DNA from: Bacteroidales bacterium UBA1797
GTDB lineage: Bacteria; Bacteroidota; Bacteroidia; Bacteroidales; VadinHA17
DNA: 13,774 nt
Assembly (NCBI GenBank): GCA_002319885.1
Contig: DCFT01000160.1
Coordinates: 1 to 13,774 of the forward strand
Reading direction: 5' to 3'
Part shown: one piece after another, positions 6,628 to 13,774 of the stretch
Numbering within the stretch: position 1 is the first letter of the stretch
How the letters are laid out: every line of letters starts with the position of its first letter
Made by a program: the position numbers and the translations under genes
Notes under the pieces: generated by a model
Database searches by the model: none
The model's input: only the letters and a program-made list of their open reading frames with translations
What the model was told of the DNA's origin: nothing

Positions 6628-9123
6628 TTAGATATCCTTTATAAAAGCATCCTTGTATCCTAACTTCTTGACTGACTTAAGTACTTCCCTCGCTTTTGCC
6701 AGGTCTCTGTATTCACCATAATAGTATTTGTAAAATCCACTGGTCTTTATTTCACTAATCCCTTTAAGTTCTTTGAAGACTTTGTCAATATCCAGGGATT
6801 TTAATGTTGCTTTCAGTTGGATAGTATAAATCTTTTGTTTGTCCTGGTTTAGAACCGATTTGTCAACATGATTTCCATCTGGTTCTGAGACCCGATCCAA
6901 TTCATACTGGTTCAGAATGTAGGCATTCTCAAATCCGTTTTCCTTAGCATAATCAAGAAATTTTATGGCATCTGTTTTATTAAAAAATACGCTAAGCACA
7001 TACATTGTGATCGAATCTGTTTGAATCTCTTTGATAAACAGAAGATTATTTTTTGTCAATAGAGAGAAATCTTTTGGATATAATTTTTTGTTTGTTTGAG
7101 CCAGAACAATACTGTATCTCAGTGAATTTGGTTGTCTGAGACGTTCCGGAGTATATGTCTCTTTCCGAATAACAACCCCGGTTTTTGGATCAACAATTCC
7201 GAAAGTAACTCTTCTGTTATATTTTCTTCCCTCAGGATTATCAGTACCATCAGGATTATTGTTTAAGGCAACAAAATTAGACTTTCCGAATGCTTTCTTA
7301 ATAAATAAAGTAGTTTGGATTCCTGATCTTGTAAAATAATCAATAACTGCCTGAGCTCTTTTGTCAGCGAGTCTCCTGTTATATTCGGTACCGCCTATTG
7401 CATCTGCATAGCCTGCTACTTCCACAGTTAAATCAGGATATTGTATAAGAATTGATTTAAGAATTTCAAGGCTGGACTCAGATGCATCAGTAAGAGCATA
7501 ACTATCGAAGTCAAACAGAATGTTATTTATTGTAAGAAAGTCGCCTCCGAATACTTTATCGGGTATAAGAGAGGGATTGACAGAAACAGAACTGCCTGAA
7601 AAGTACAATGGGATATTCAGGTCTACCGTATCGGTCTTATATCCTGTCTGACTCACGAATAGCCGATACTCTCCGGGTTTGATTTCAAATTTGAACGAAC
7701 CTGAATCAGATAATGCAATGTCGACAGCCGGAGTACTCTTCTTCAGGTCAACAAGCTGTAAATGAAGCAGTTTTGGATCAATATTCATTCCATCTCTAAG
7801 AGAAACAGTTCCGATTGCTGAGATTAACTTATCTGCCGGGTTTTCCGCAACAATAGAATAAATATTATTCGATTTGGTTTTTTCGTCATAAAGACTGGTT
7901 ATAAAACCGGGTGCATTATTATTAAGAATAAAAAAGATATTTTCCAAAGTACTGTTAAAAGAGTATGGCATGCCGATAGGGTCGCTCCAAAATCCATTTT
8001 TCTTTACTGACCTGTAAACATCGTATCCACCCATACCGATTAAACCATTGGAGCTATAAAGCAAAGCACCTGTTTCAGGGTCGAAGAATGGAGTATTTTC
8101 ATTATAGGGAGTATTAATAGTATTCCCGCAATTTACAGGCTCGTCCCATTTGCCATTTGATTTTTTTTCTGAATACCAGATATCAAGTTCACCCTCTCCA
8201 CCGGGTCTGTTGCTTGCAAAGTACATTGTGTTTCCATCCGGAGTTATGAAACCATGAGATTCCCAGTAGATTGTATTAATAGGTCTTCCAACGCTTTTTA
8301 TCTTAGTCCAGACGTTGCCCTTTCTCTGACAGTAATAAAGGTTACCGTCACCTCCATCATCCAGAAAAATGATTAATAATTTTCCATCGCCTGTAATAGA
8401 GTTTGAATAAAACCTGTCAAATCCTCCGAGTTGTTCGGTGATATCTTCGGGTCTCTGCCAGCTACCTGATTTATAAGAGCATAAGATACGGGTTTTGCCA
8501 TTCTGCTTTTGAGTGAAAACAAATACAGAGTCATTTTTTGAAAGAACCGGATTGCATGCTCCCGGATATTCACTGAGCCATGGGGCGAAAAGATCAGATA
8601 TCAGAGTCAGAGGTTTTTTCTTAATTGCCAGAGCATAACGGCAATCTCTGATCTGGTTGTCAATATATTCATCCTGAAACTTTTTAGTTTCACCCATTCT
8701 TTTTTTTGCATAAATATATTGTGATATAGCTTTATCGAGACTATCAATCTGATGATATGCCACTGCTAGGTAAAGATAGGTATCCAAAGGGGCCTGTTCC
8801 CCGTACTCTGAATATTCCTTTTCGTCGTTTACTACATTTAAAGAAGCTTTTAAAATAAGTTTCAGAGCCTCAGGTTTCTTTCCGTCAAGGTTTAAGTAGC
8901 AGATTCCCAGCTTTGCACAAAGGTTTGAGTTCTCAGGGTACATTTTGAGGAGGGATTCATACAATTCCGATGCCTTTTCATAGTTTTGATCATAATAATA
9001 AAAAACATCAGCTTCCTTAACAGCTTTAATGAATCCCTTTTTTGAAAGTACCTGAGAAAAAAGTGGAAGGAAGTAAAAAAACAAAAAAGACAGGACAATA
9101 GTCTTTCTGAATATAGTTTTCAT
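6628..9123 (-). CDS. PorE-like TPR-PD40-CRD-OmpA protein with two SPOR-like domains
   Basis: This 831-residue exported protein has a signal peptide ending near LFSQ (about 23). TPR-type helices span about 30-165 (GICYLNLDGKK at 73-83). A five-bladed PD40 propeller covers about 187-425 (YWESHGFITPDG, SNRPGGEGELDIWYS). A carboxypeptidase-regulatory-like beta domain covers about 433-505. The OmpA C-terminal domain is at about 533-645: FDFDSYAL, then GYADAIGGTEYNRRLADKRA with Asp574 and Arg589, the 15-residue-spaced pair that binds peptidoglycan diaminopimelate. Two SPOR-like modules follow (about 669-740 and 765-831). TPR-propeller-CRD-OmpA is the order of PorE of the type IX secretion system; the SPOR tail is extra, and this is not a lipoprotein. 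It likely anchors a periplasmic or outer-membrane complex to peptidoglycan. Its ATG overlaps the preceding stop (TAATG), implying translational coupling. An involvement in type IX secretion is inference only. Confidence 0.9.
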   Translation of the reverse strand: MKTIFRKTIVLSFLFFYFLPLFSQVLSKKGFIKAVKEADVFYYYDQNYEKASELYESLLKMYPENSNLCAKLGICYLNLDGKKPEALKLILKASLNVVNDEKEYSEYGEQAPLDTYLYLAVAYHQIDSLDKAISQYIYAKKRMGETKKFQDEYIDNQIRDCRYALAIKKKPLTLISDLFAPWLSEYPGACNPVLSKNDSVFVFTQKQNGKTRILCSYKSGSWQRPEDITEQLGGFDRFYSNSITGDGKLLIIFLDDGGDGNLYYCQRKGNVWTKIKSVGRPINTIYWESHGFITPDGNTMYFASNRPGGEGELDIWYSEKKSNGKWDEPVNCGNTINTPYNENTPFFDPETGALLYSSNGLIGMGGYDVYRSVKKNGFWSDPIGMPYSFNSTLENIFFILNNNAPGFITSLYDEKTKSNNIYSIVAENPADKLISAIGTVSLRDGMNIDPKLLHLQLVDLKKSTPAVDIALSDSGSFKFEIKPGEYRLFVSQTGYKTDTVDLNIPLYFSGSSVSVNPSLIPDKVFGGDFLTINNILFDFDSYALTDASESSLEILKSILIQYPDLTVEVAGYADAIGGTEYNRRLADKRAQAVIDYFTRSGIQTTLFIKKAFGKSNFVALNNNPDGTDNPEGRKYNRRVTFGIVDPKTGVVIRKETYTPERLRQPNSLRYSIVLAQTNKKLYPKDFSLLTKNNLLFIKEIQTDSITMYVLSVFFNKTDAIKFLDYAKENGFENAYILNQYELDRVSEPDGNHVDKSVLNQDKQKIYTIQLKATLKSLDIDKVFKELKGISEIKTSGFYKYYYGEYRDLAKAREVLKSVKKLGYKDAFIKDI

Positions 9124-11075
9124 TATTTTGAGACTTTCTTGATAAAGATTTCATCAGGATAACCTTTCCTTATCAACTCTAGTCTTAAAGAATAAGCATC
9201 TTCCCTCGTAGGAAATCTACCTGTGGTATAACGGTAAAACTTATCGATATCATTGTACATTACTTTCATATCGGAAATGTATTTAAAGTAGGTCACATCA
9301 ACGGGATGATGAAGAGCCATTACCTGAACAGTATAGTAAAGAACATCGGAGTCCTTGATATTTACATCTCCTACATCGCTTACATTCAGATTTCTTATAA
9401 GCATACTTGTATCAACAGAAGCAACGGTTGGGATTAAAGCGAGATTTATTTTATCGTATAATACGGGTGGTGGATTATTCAGTTTTACAGTTGTATCTCT
9501 CTTCAGGGTAACGTCAATATTTAATCCGAAATTTGGATTGTCCTGCAAAATTGCAGTATCAATTCTTTGAGTAATGTATCCGTATCCTTTATAAAATATA
9601 CTGTATTGACCCGGAGCTACTGAAAAACTATATAATCCGGTATACTTATTGGGGTAACCGACATCGAGAGTATCTCCTGATGCTTTGTTTATAAGATGTA
9701 TGGAATAATTCTCATCAAAGGTTACAGTAGTATCTTTCAAACTGAAGCGTCCTTTTATTTCGAAAAGCTGGTTGACATCAGTTTTTCCCATTCCGAGATA
9801 AAATATATCTTTCTTTTTGTAACCTGTTATCATGGAATAATAAGCATTTTGCCCATTATTCACAGGTTGAAAGAATTTATCATCATCAGTAGTATTAATA
9901 GGGTATCCCAGATTAACAGGTGTTTTCCAGGTTGTTCCTGTTTTCTGGCTTTTGAAATTATCAAAACCACCCATTGAATTATGTCCTTCTGAACTAAAAT
10001 ACAGAATCGAATCATTCTGTGTTATAAAGGGAGTATCCTCGTTATAGGGCGTATTAATTACAGCCCCTATGTTTACTGCCGGTCCCCAGTCGCCATTGGC
10101 ATCTTTTTCAGATACGTAAATATCGAGGTTACCCTGACCTCCATCCCTGTTGCTGGTAAAATATAATTTATTTCCGTCGTAAGAGATGGAAGCATGGGAT
10201 TCATAAAACTTGGTATTAATATTCTTATTTAGTTTTTTTATTGGAGTCCATGCGCCATTAACAAGGTTTGATGAGTAAATAGCGCCATCGTAATTATCAA
10301 CTTTATAAAGGAACATTTCAGTGCCATCCTTGTTGAGAGAACAGGTGGAACAATCTTCTCCGGCATTGAGTTCCGCAGTTATTTCAATAGGTGCCTGCCA
10401 TTTTCCTCTTTCTTTTTTCGAATAGAAGATAGCATTGACCATACCTCTCCGTTCGGTATATACCAGACTATTACCGTCAAAGCTTACGGCAGGGTTCTCA
10501 TTAATTGCTCCCTGATTGAAATCGCTTCCCATCGCCTTTTTACTGAAGACCGTTGGATTATCTTTGAACTGAATCGCATTTTTGCAGGCCTGAATCTGTT
10601 GTTCAATATATTCGAAGTTCTTCATTCCTCCTTTGGAGTTTGATTCGCGGGCCAGTTTACTAAAAGTCTGAAGTGTACTTAGTGCTTTATCAAACTCATT
10701 ATTAATCAGGTAAGCCTTAGACAGCGAGAAATATGAATCGAGAGGAGCACGTTTTTCTTTGAAAGATTCCGTTTTGGAATCATAACTTGCAGTTTTAACA
10801 GCAGCTTCAAGGTAGGGAATTGATTTCTCTTTTTCACCCGGGATATTAAGATAACAGTTGCCTATCTTATATTTAATATTCATATTATCAGGTGTATCAA
10901 GAAGAAGATACAACTGGTTAGCAAGTTCATAATCTTCAAAAAGATAATATGACTCAGCTTTTGCAAATATCTTTTTCATCTCACTTGAAGGCTGAGCTGA
11001 AACACCTGCCGGAAATATTACCAGGGCTAGTAGCTGCAAAAGGACGCTCGTTATCTGTACTCTAAATTTCACCAT
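9123..11075 (-). CDS. Secreted TPR-PD40-CRD protein with C-terminal SPOR-like domain
   Basis: This 650-residue protein has a signal peptide with cleavage expected at VSA|QP (after 27). TPR-type helices cover about 33-165 (IGNCYLNIPGEKEKS). A five-bladed PD40 propeller covers about 190-428 (YESHASISYDG, SNRDGGQGNLDIY, INTPYNEDTPF). A carboxypeptidase-regulatory-like domain lies at about 437-525. After a Pro/Thr-containing linker, a SPOR-like domain occupies about 579-648 (YYTVQVMALHH ... YRYTTGRFPTREDAYSLRLELIRKGYPDEIFIKK). It is a paralogue of both flanking propeller genes but lacks OmpA. SPOR domains generally bind glycan strands stripped of peptide side chains, so septal or cell-wall localisation is plausible. 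Blade 2 contains Cys242-x-x-Cys245, absent from the paralogues. The gene follows the 424-residue paralogue by 53 bases and overlaps the next start by one base. Confidence 0.88.
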   Translation of the reverse strand: MVKFRVQITSVLLQLLALVIFPAGVSAQPSSEMKKIFAKAESYYLFEDYELANQLYLLLDTPDNMNIKYKIGNCYLNIPGEKEKSIPYLEAAVKTASYDSKTESFKEKRAPLDSYFSLSKAYLINNEFDKALSTLQTFSKLARESNSKGGMKNFEYIEQQIQACKNAIQFKDNPTVFSKKAMGSDFNQGAINENPAVSFDGNSLVYTERRGMVNAIFYSKKERGKWQAPIEITAELNAGEDCSTCSLNKDGTEMFLYKVDNYDGAIYSSNLVNGAWTPIKKLNKNINTKFYESHASISYDGNKLYFTSNRDGGQGNLDIYVSEKDANGDWGPAVNIGAVINTPYNEDTPFITQNDSILYFSSEGHNSMGGFDNFKSQKTGTTWKTPVNLGYPINTTDDDKFFQPVNNGQNAYYSMITGYKKKDIFYLGMGKTDVNQLFEIKGRFSLKDTTVTFDENYSIHLINKASGDTLDVGYPNKYTGLYSFSVAPGQYSIFYKGYGYITQRIDTAILQDNPNFGLNIDVTLKRDTTVKLNNPPPVLYDKINLALIPTVASVDTSMLIRNLNVSDVGDVNIKDSDVLYYTVQVMALHHPVDVTYFKYISDMKVMYNDIDKFYRYTTGRFPTREDAYSLRLELIRKGYPDEIFIKKVSK

Positions 11076-11080
11076 TAAAA

Positions 11081-11088
11081 CAAATATA
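11081..11088 (-). promoter_or_regulatory. Possible internal -7 element before the 650-residue gene
   Basis: The minus strand reads TATATTTG, matching TAnnTTTG, only five bases before the ATG at 11075. If used, the transcript would be nearly leaderless. There is no TTTG at the -33 position, and the 53-base spacer is so AT-rich that chance is a real possibility. Confidence 0.2.
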
Positions 11089-11128
11089 GTAAATTATTTA
11101 AAGGATTAAGCTAATATGCAGCTGATTT

Positions 11129-12403
11129 TTATTTGAAAGTGATCTTATAAATATCTTCTTTCCCGTATCCTCCCGTATCTTTAAATTTAGAATAATAACC
11201 TGATTTACCGTCTCCAACGGGCATAAAGAATATATCATCATCAGGAGTATTTATAGGATAACCAAGGTTCTTAGGTTCACTCCACAGTCCATTTGATTGC
11301 AGATCAGATCTGAAGAGGTCATATCCTCCAATATTCTCATGACCCTGGGAACTGAAAAACAGTGTTTTCCCGTCATTTATAAGGAATGGTCTGTCTTCAT
11401 TGAACTGAGTATTAATTTCAGGTCCAAGGTTAACCGCTGGTCCCCAGTCACCATTTACTTTACGGGAAATATAGAGATCGAGTCCACCAAAACCGCCGGG
11501 CCTGTCGGAGGCGAAAATAAGTTGATTTCCATCCTGGGATATAAAACCATGAGATTCCCAGTATTTTGTATTAATATTTTTATTCAGTTTAACGTTCTTG
11601 CTCCAGTTTTCACCGTTATACCTGCTCATATAGATATCGCTGTTAACATGATCATCTTTTGAAAGGAAGAGTAATTTACCATCTGCCGAAAGGCATGAAA
11701 TATAAAAATCTCCATCAGATTGTATTTCAGGAGTGATATTGACAGGAGCAGTCCATTTACCATTGACGAGTTTTGAAAACATTACGGCATCATAGAATTT
11801 GAGCGAGACCATATAAGCAAAAGATTTACCATCGGCTGAAATCAAAGGATTGAAGTTTGATTTTTCATCATTAAAGAGTTCGCCGACATTTTCTTCAGTA
11901 TAGGCTACAGGCTTAGCAATCAGATCCTTTGCCATATCACATACCGCCATTTCGTTTTTAACAAAATCGATGTTCTCGTGATCATCAGGTAACAATGTTG
12001 CAAGATATCTGGCAAAAGTTTCTTTTGCTTTATCAAACCTGTAATTTATACGGTATGCCTTCCCCAGTTCAAATAGGGCATCGTAGGGAGCATCAACCTG
12101 CGTGAGTGTGCCCTCTTTATGTTTTGCCGACATATTTTTTGATGCATTCTCGAGATATTCGATGGAGAGATTCTTTTTTCCCGGTATGTTTAAATAGCAT
12201 ACACCAATACGATACGCAAGATTTGCGTTATCAGGAAGCTTTTCAAACAGCTGAAGATAGATTGTGAGTGCATCAGAATATGATTCATTCATCAGGAAAT
12301 ATTCTGCTTCAAGGAACGAGTCCTGGAGGTCTTTATTCTCTTGTGCATAAACAGGAAATATCAAGACTATTGTCAGAAACAGACACAATGCTCTTTTGCT
12401 CAT
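11129..12403 (-). CDS. Secreted TPR + five-bladed PD40 propeller protein
   Basis: This 424-residue protein is the shortest of three consecutive paralogues. Its signal peptide is cleaved probably at VYA|QE (after 20). TPR-type helices cover about 25-160 (RIGVCYLNIPGKKNLS at 65-80). Five propeller blades cover about 183-424, each with the pattern DGK..F.S..........D.Y.S....G.W..P.N. Blade 3 contains YWESHGFISQDG and SDRPGGFGGLDLY; blade 4 contains INTQFNEDRPF and GGYDLFRSD. The protein ends directly after the last blade, so unlike its neighbours it has no CRD, OmpA or SPOR module and no visible wall-binding domain. It probably acts as a soluble periplasmic interaction partner. A 20-base stretch coding for the WESHG motif (11544-11563) is identical to 8249-8268 in the 831-residue paralogue. 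It follows the helical-repeat gene after a hairpin-bearing 108-base spacer. Confidence 0.88.
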   Translation of the reverse strand: MSKRALCLFLTIVLIFPVYAQENKDLQDSFLEAEYFLMNESYSDALTIYLQLFEKLPDNANLAYRIGVCYLNIPGKKNLSIEYLENASKNMSAKHKEGTLTQVDAPYDALFELGKAYRINYRFDKAKETFARYLATLLPDDHENIDFVKNEMAVCDMAKDLIAKPVAYTEENVGELFNDEKSNFNPLISADGKSFAYMVSLKFYDAVMFSKLVNGKWTAPVNITPEIQSDGDFYISCLSADGKLLFLSKDDHVNSDIYMSRYNGENWSKNVKLNKNINTKYWESHGFISQDGNQLIFASDRPGGFGGLDLYISRKVNGDWGPAVNLGPEINTQFNEDRPFLINDGKTLFFSSQGHENIGGYDLFRSDLQSNGLWSEPKNLGYPINTPDDDIFFMPVGDGKSGYYSKFKDTGGYGKEDIYKITFK

Positions 12404-12422
12404 AGACAGAGATTTTGGAAAA

Positions 12423-12430
12423 CAAATTTA
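12423..12430 (-). promoter_or_regulatory. Candidate -7 element for the propeller-gene operon
   Basis: The minus strand reads TAAATTTG, an exact TAnnTTTG match, 19 bases upstream of the ATG at 12403. A TTTTG lies upstream but only 12 bases away, short of the usual 19-21. Together with the hairpin just before it, this suggests that the three propeller genes can be transcribed separately from the upstream membrane-protein gene. Confidence 0.4.
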
Positions 12431-12468
12431 TTAAAATATTAGCAAAAGAATCATTAATAGTGTATTAT

Positions 12469-12508
12469 TTTATGAATATGACCGACAAAAGCCGGTCATA
12501 TTCATAAA
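12469..12508 (-). terminator. 16-bp intergenic hairpin after the helical-repeat gene
   Basis: A perfect 16-bp stem (12469-12484 with 12493-12508) with an 8-base loop begins three bases after the TAG stop of the upstream gene. On the minus strand it is followed by ATAATACA, not a T-run, so it is not a textbook intrinsic terminator. It may be a weak terminator, a 3'-end stabiliser or a processing site that uncouples the expression of the two neighbours. The stem is AT-rich with a central GACCG/CGGTC core. Confidence 0.55.
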
Positions 12509-12511
12509 TTT

Positions 12512-13774
12512 CTATTTCTTTTGTTTCCTTTTCCTTCTCCATAAAATAAAGAAGAGTGTCAGTATTCCAGCTCCAATCAGAATCCAGAGCAGCCACAGAT
12601 ATTCATTCCTCGAAACAGCAAAATGAGATTTAATAATATCTTCTGATATATCTTTTGCTGATATTAAGTTTGCAATGGTCTTAAGTACTGCTTCTTCAGG
12701 ATATTTTTCCTTATTTTTCAGGAGATATGTAACCAGATCCTCCGGTGTATTGACTTTGTTTTTAATCAGATCTATTGATTTGAGTGAAGAGGTAAGAGGT
12801 TCTTCAGAATATTCAATGAGATCCTTGAGATATTGCTCTCTCTCAGTGTCGGGCAATGAACTTATTGTTACCAGCAATTCTGACAGTTGTTTCCGGGAAA
12901 GTCCATGCTTAAGAGCTCCATCATAAAACGCTTTTAACCATTTTTCTCTTATCCTTATACTATCCTGATCAGCACTTGTAACAGATTGGCGAATAAGATC
13001 TCCGGACGGTGAAACTTCACTGTAAGCCAGGATTTTATTTCTCATAATCGCGATAGCCGGATCAGTTTCACCCAATATTGCTAATGCAATTCTGTTCAGG
13101 TCCTCCGGACTGATTCTACCGTCAGATTTTGCCTTAATATATTCCTGTAAGTCAGTCCAGGTCTTCAGATTCAAATCATAGATATTTATATCCGACAGAA
13201 GCTTTTTCAATTCTCCATCTGTGTATCTCGACAATAAGTCAACTGCTGACTGGGTAAGGATATTATCCATCACAGCCACTTTCAGAGTAAGTTTATCTAC
13301 GTCTCCGGAACTTATATCTTTTTTACCAGCCTCGACTTTAAGATAAGATATATAATCATCGAGTTTCCCAAATTCCTTGTTTTCAATATTTGTTTCTGTT
13401 ATAACCTGTAACAGATTTCCGGTTGCCCTGTTCTTCAGTATTTCAATAAATGCTGAAAGCTGTTTTTGAGATATAATCCTGTTATATTCCGGACGGACAA
13501 CGGGTTGTTTAACAAAAGTTCTCTCCCTGTTAACCACGACTTCAGTCTTAGTTGTATTATTAAACCTGTCGGTGAGCTTGAAAACTACTCTGTTCTTTCC
13601 CTGACTTGGCGCCATTTTGTAGTTAAACGTTGAGTCGAGGATAGTAAAATGATCGACTGTTTTCAGTGAATTTCCAACCCATTGTTCTACTGTAAGAAAA
13701 GATTTCGGTTCAACCTTCAAAGGAAATAATATTGAATCGCCATTGGTAACAGAAATTGTTTTATTTGTTTCAAC
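12512..13774 (-). CDS. Inner-membrane protein with helical repeats (5'-truncated)
   Basis: The reading frame stays open to the window edge, so only the C-terminal 420 residues are visible; the TTG at 13720 is internal, not a start. Counting from the edge, residues 1-85 show alternating strands ending in KNRVVFKLTDRFNNTTKTEV, typical of an Ig-like bacterial surface domain. Residues about 110-386 are helical and contain four repeats of about 69 residues. Their equivalent segments are DDYISYLK (139), TDLQEYIK (207), EKWLKAFYD (277) and EDLVTYLL (345), each followed by a loop and a second helix such as ISPEDLNRIALAI. A membrane helix (about 392-412, YLWLLWILIGAGILTLFFIL) and the tail WRRKRKQKK follow. 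The basic tail implies a cytoplasmic C-terminus and periplasmic repeats. I do not recognise the family. It is the first visible gene of the cluster and is separated from the propeller genes by a hairpin. Confidence 0.8.
   Translation of the reverse strand, partial: VETNKTISVTNGDSILFPLKVEPKSFLTVEQWVGNSLKTVDHFTILDSTFNYKMAPSQGKNRVVFKLTDRFNNTTKTEVVVNRERTFVKQPVVRPEYNRIISQKQLSAFIEILKNRATGNLLQVITETNIENKEFGKLDDYISYLKVEAGKKDISSGDVDKLTLKVAVMDNILTQSAVDLLSRYTDGELKKLLSDINIYDLNLKTWTDLQEYIKAKSDGRISPEDLNRIALAILGETDPAIAIMRNKILAYSEVSPSGDLIRQSVTSADQDSIRIREKWLKAFYDGALKHGLSRKQLSELLVTISSLPDTEREQYLKDLIEYSEEPLTSSLKSIDLIKNKVNTPEDLVTYLLKNKEKYPEEAVLKTIANLISAKDISEDIIKSHFAVSRNEYLWLLWILIGAGILTLFFILWRRKRKQKK

Noticed and set aside
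11297..11662. A 121-codon plus-strand frame opposite the 424-residue propeller gene
   Set aside because: The minus strand here encodes conserved propeller blades; the antisense frame has no signal, motif or promoter and reflects the repeated blade sequence.
12675..12926. A plus-strand frame opposite the helical-repeat gene
   Set aside because: It is Ser/Arg-rich low-complexity, as expected from the reverse complement of Glu/Leu-rich helices.
12512..13720. Start of the helical-repeat gene at the TTG at 13720
   Set aside because: The frame continues without a stop to the window edge, there is no signal peptide at 13720, and the upstream residues continue the beta-strand pattern; the true start lies outside.
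1..13774. CRISPR array, insertion sequence, prophage or integrative element
   Set aside because: No regularly spaced repeats, transposase or integrase frames, or direct attachment-site repeats were seen; the tRNA gene is intact, with no partial copy elsewhere in the window.

Overview
The window looks like chromosomal DNA from a Bacteroidota bacterium, probably a low-GC environmental member near Bacteroidales/Marinilabiliales. The evidence is AT-rich leaders without Shine-Dalgarno sites, TAnnTTTG-type -7 promoter elements, exported proteins of the PD40/OmpA/SPOR kind that are common in this phylum, a 413-residue lipoprotein of a type I associate with Bacteroidota, and an RlmN of the phylum's usual form. 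No phage, IS, CRISPR or plasmid signature was seen.

Layout. 1-217: a tRNA-Ser(CGA) gene on the minus strand. Immediately beyond its 3' end lies a 124-bp palindromic block holding two head-on terminator hairpins that share a perfect 19-bp inverted repeat. 218-472: an AT-rich spacer with candidate promoters for the tRNA (leftward) and the next gene (rightward). 473-2587 (+): an exported M3-family (Dcp-type) zinc metallopeptidase lipoprotein. It converges on 2594-3835 (-), a lipoprotein of probable DUF6786 type, preceded 39 bp upstream by 3875-4933 (-), a flavodoxin/2x[4Fe-4S] ferredoxin fusion with two C-terminal membrane helices. Divergent from that is 5029-6078 (+), an RlmN-type radical SAM rRNA methyltransferase.

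The right half (6088-13774) is one minus-strand gene cluster about the cell envelope. In transcription order it holds: (a) a 5'-truncated inner-membrane protein with an Ig-like segment, four ~69-residue helical repeats and a C-terminal membrane anchor; (b) a 16-bp intergenic hairpin; (c) a secreted TPR + five-bladed PD40 propeller protein (424 aa); (d) a paralogue that adds a carboxypeptidase-regulatory-like domain and a SPOR-like domain (650 aa); (e) a third paralogue that adds an OmpA-type peptidoglycan-binding domain and two SPOR-like modules (831 aa), overlapping (d) by one base; (f) a GNAT acetyltransferase.

The domain order of (e) (TPR, propeller, CRD, OmpA) is that of PorE, the peptidoglycan-tethered protein of the type IX secretion system. 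Here the family occurs as three consecutive, progressively longer paralogues beside an inner-membrane helical-repeat protein. My inference is a multi-component scaffold joining inner membrane, peptidoglycan and periplasm or outer membrane. This is the most interesting part of the window; its function cannot be read from sequence alone.
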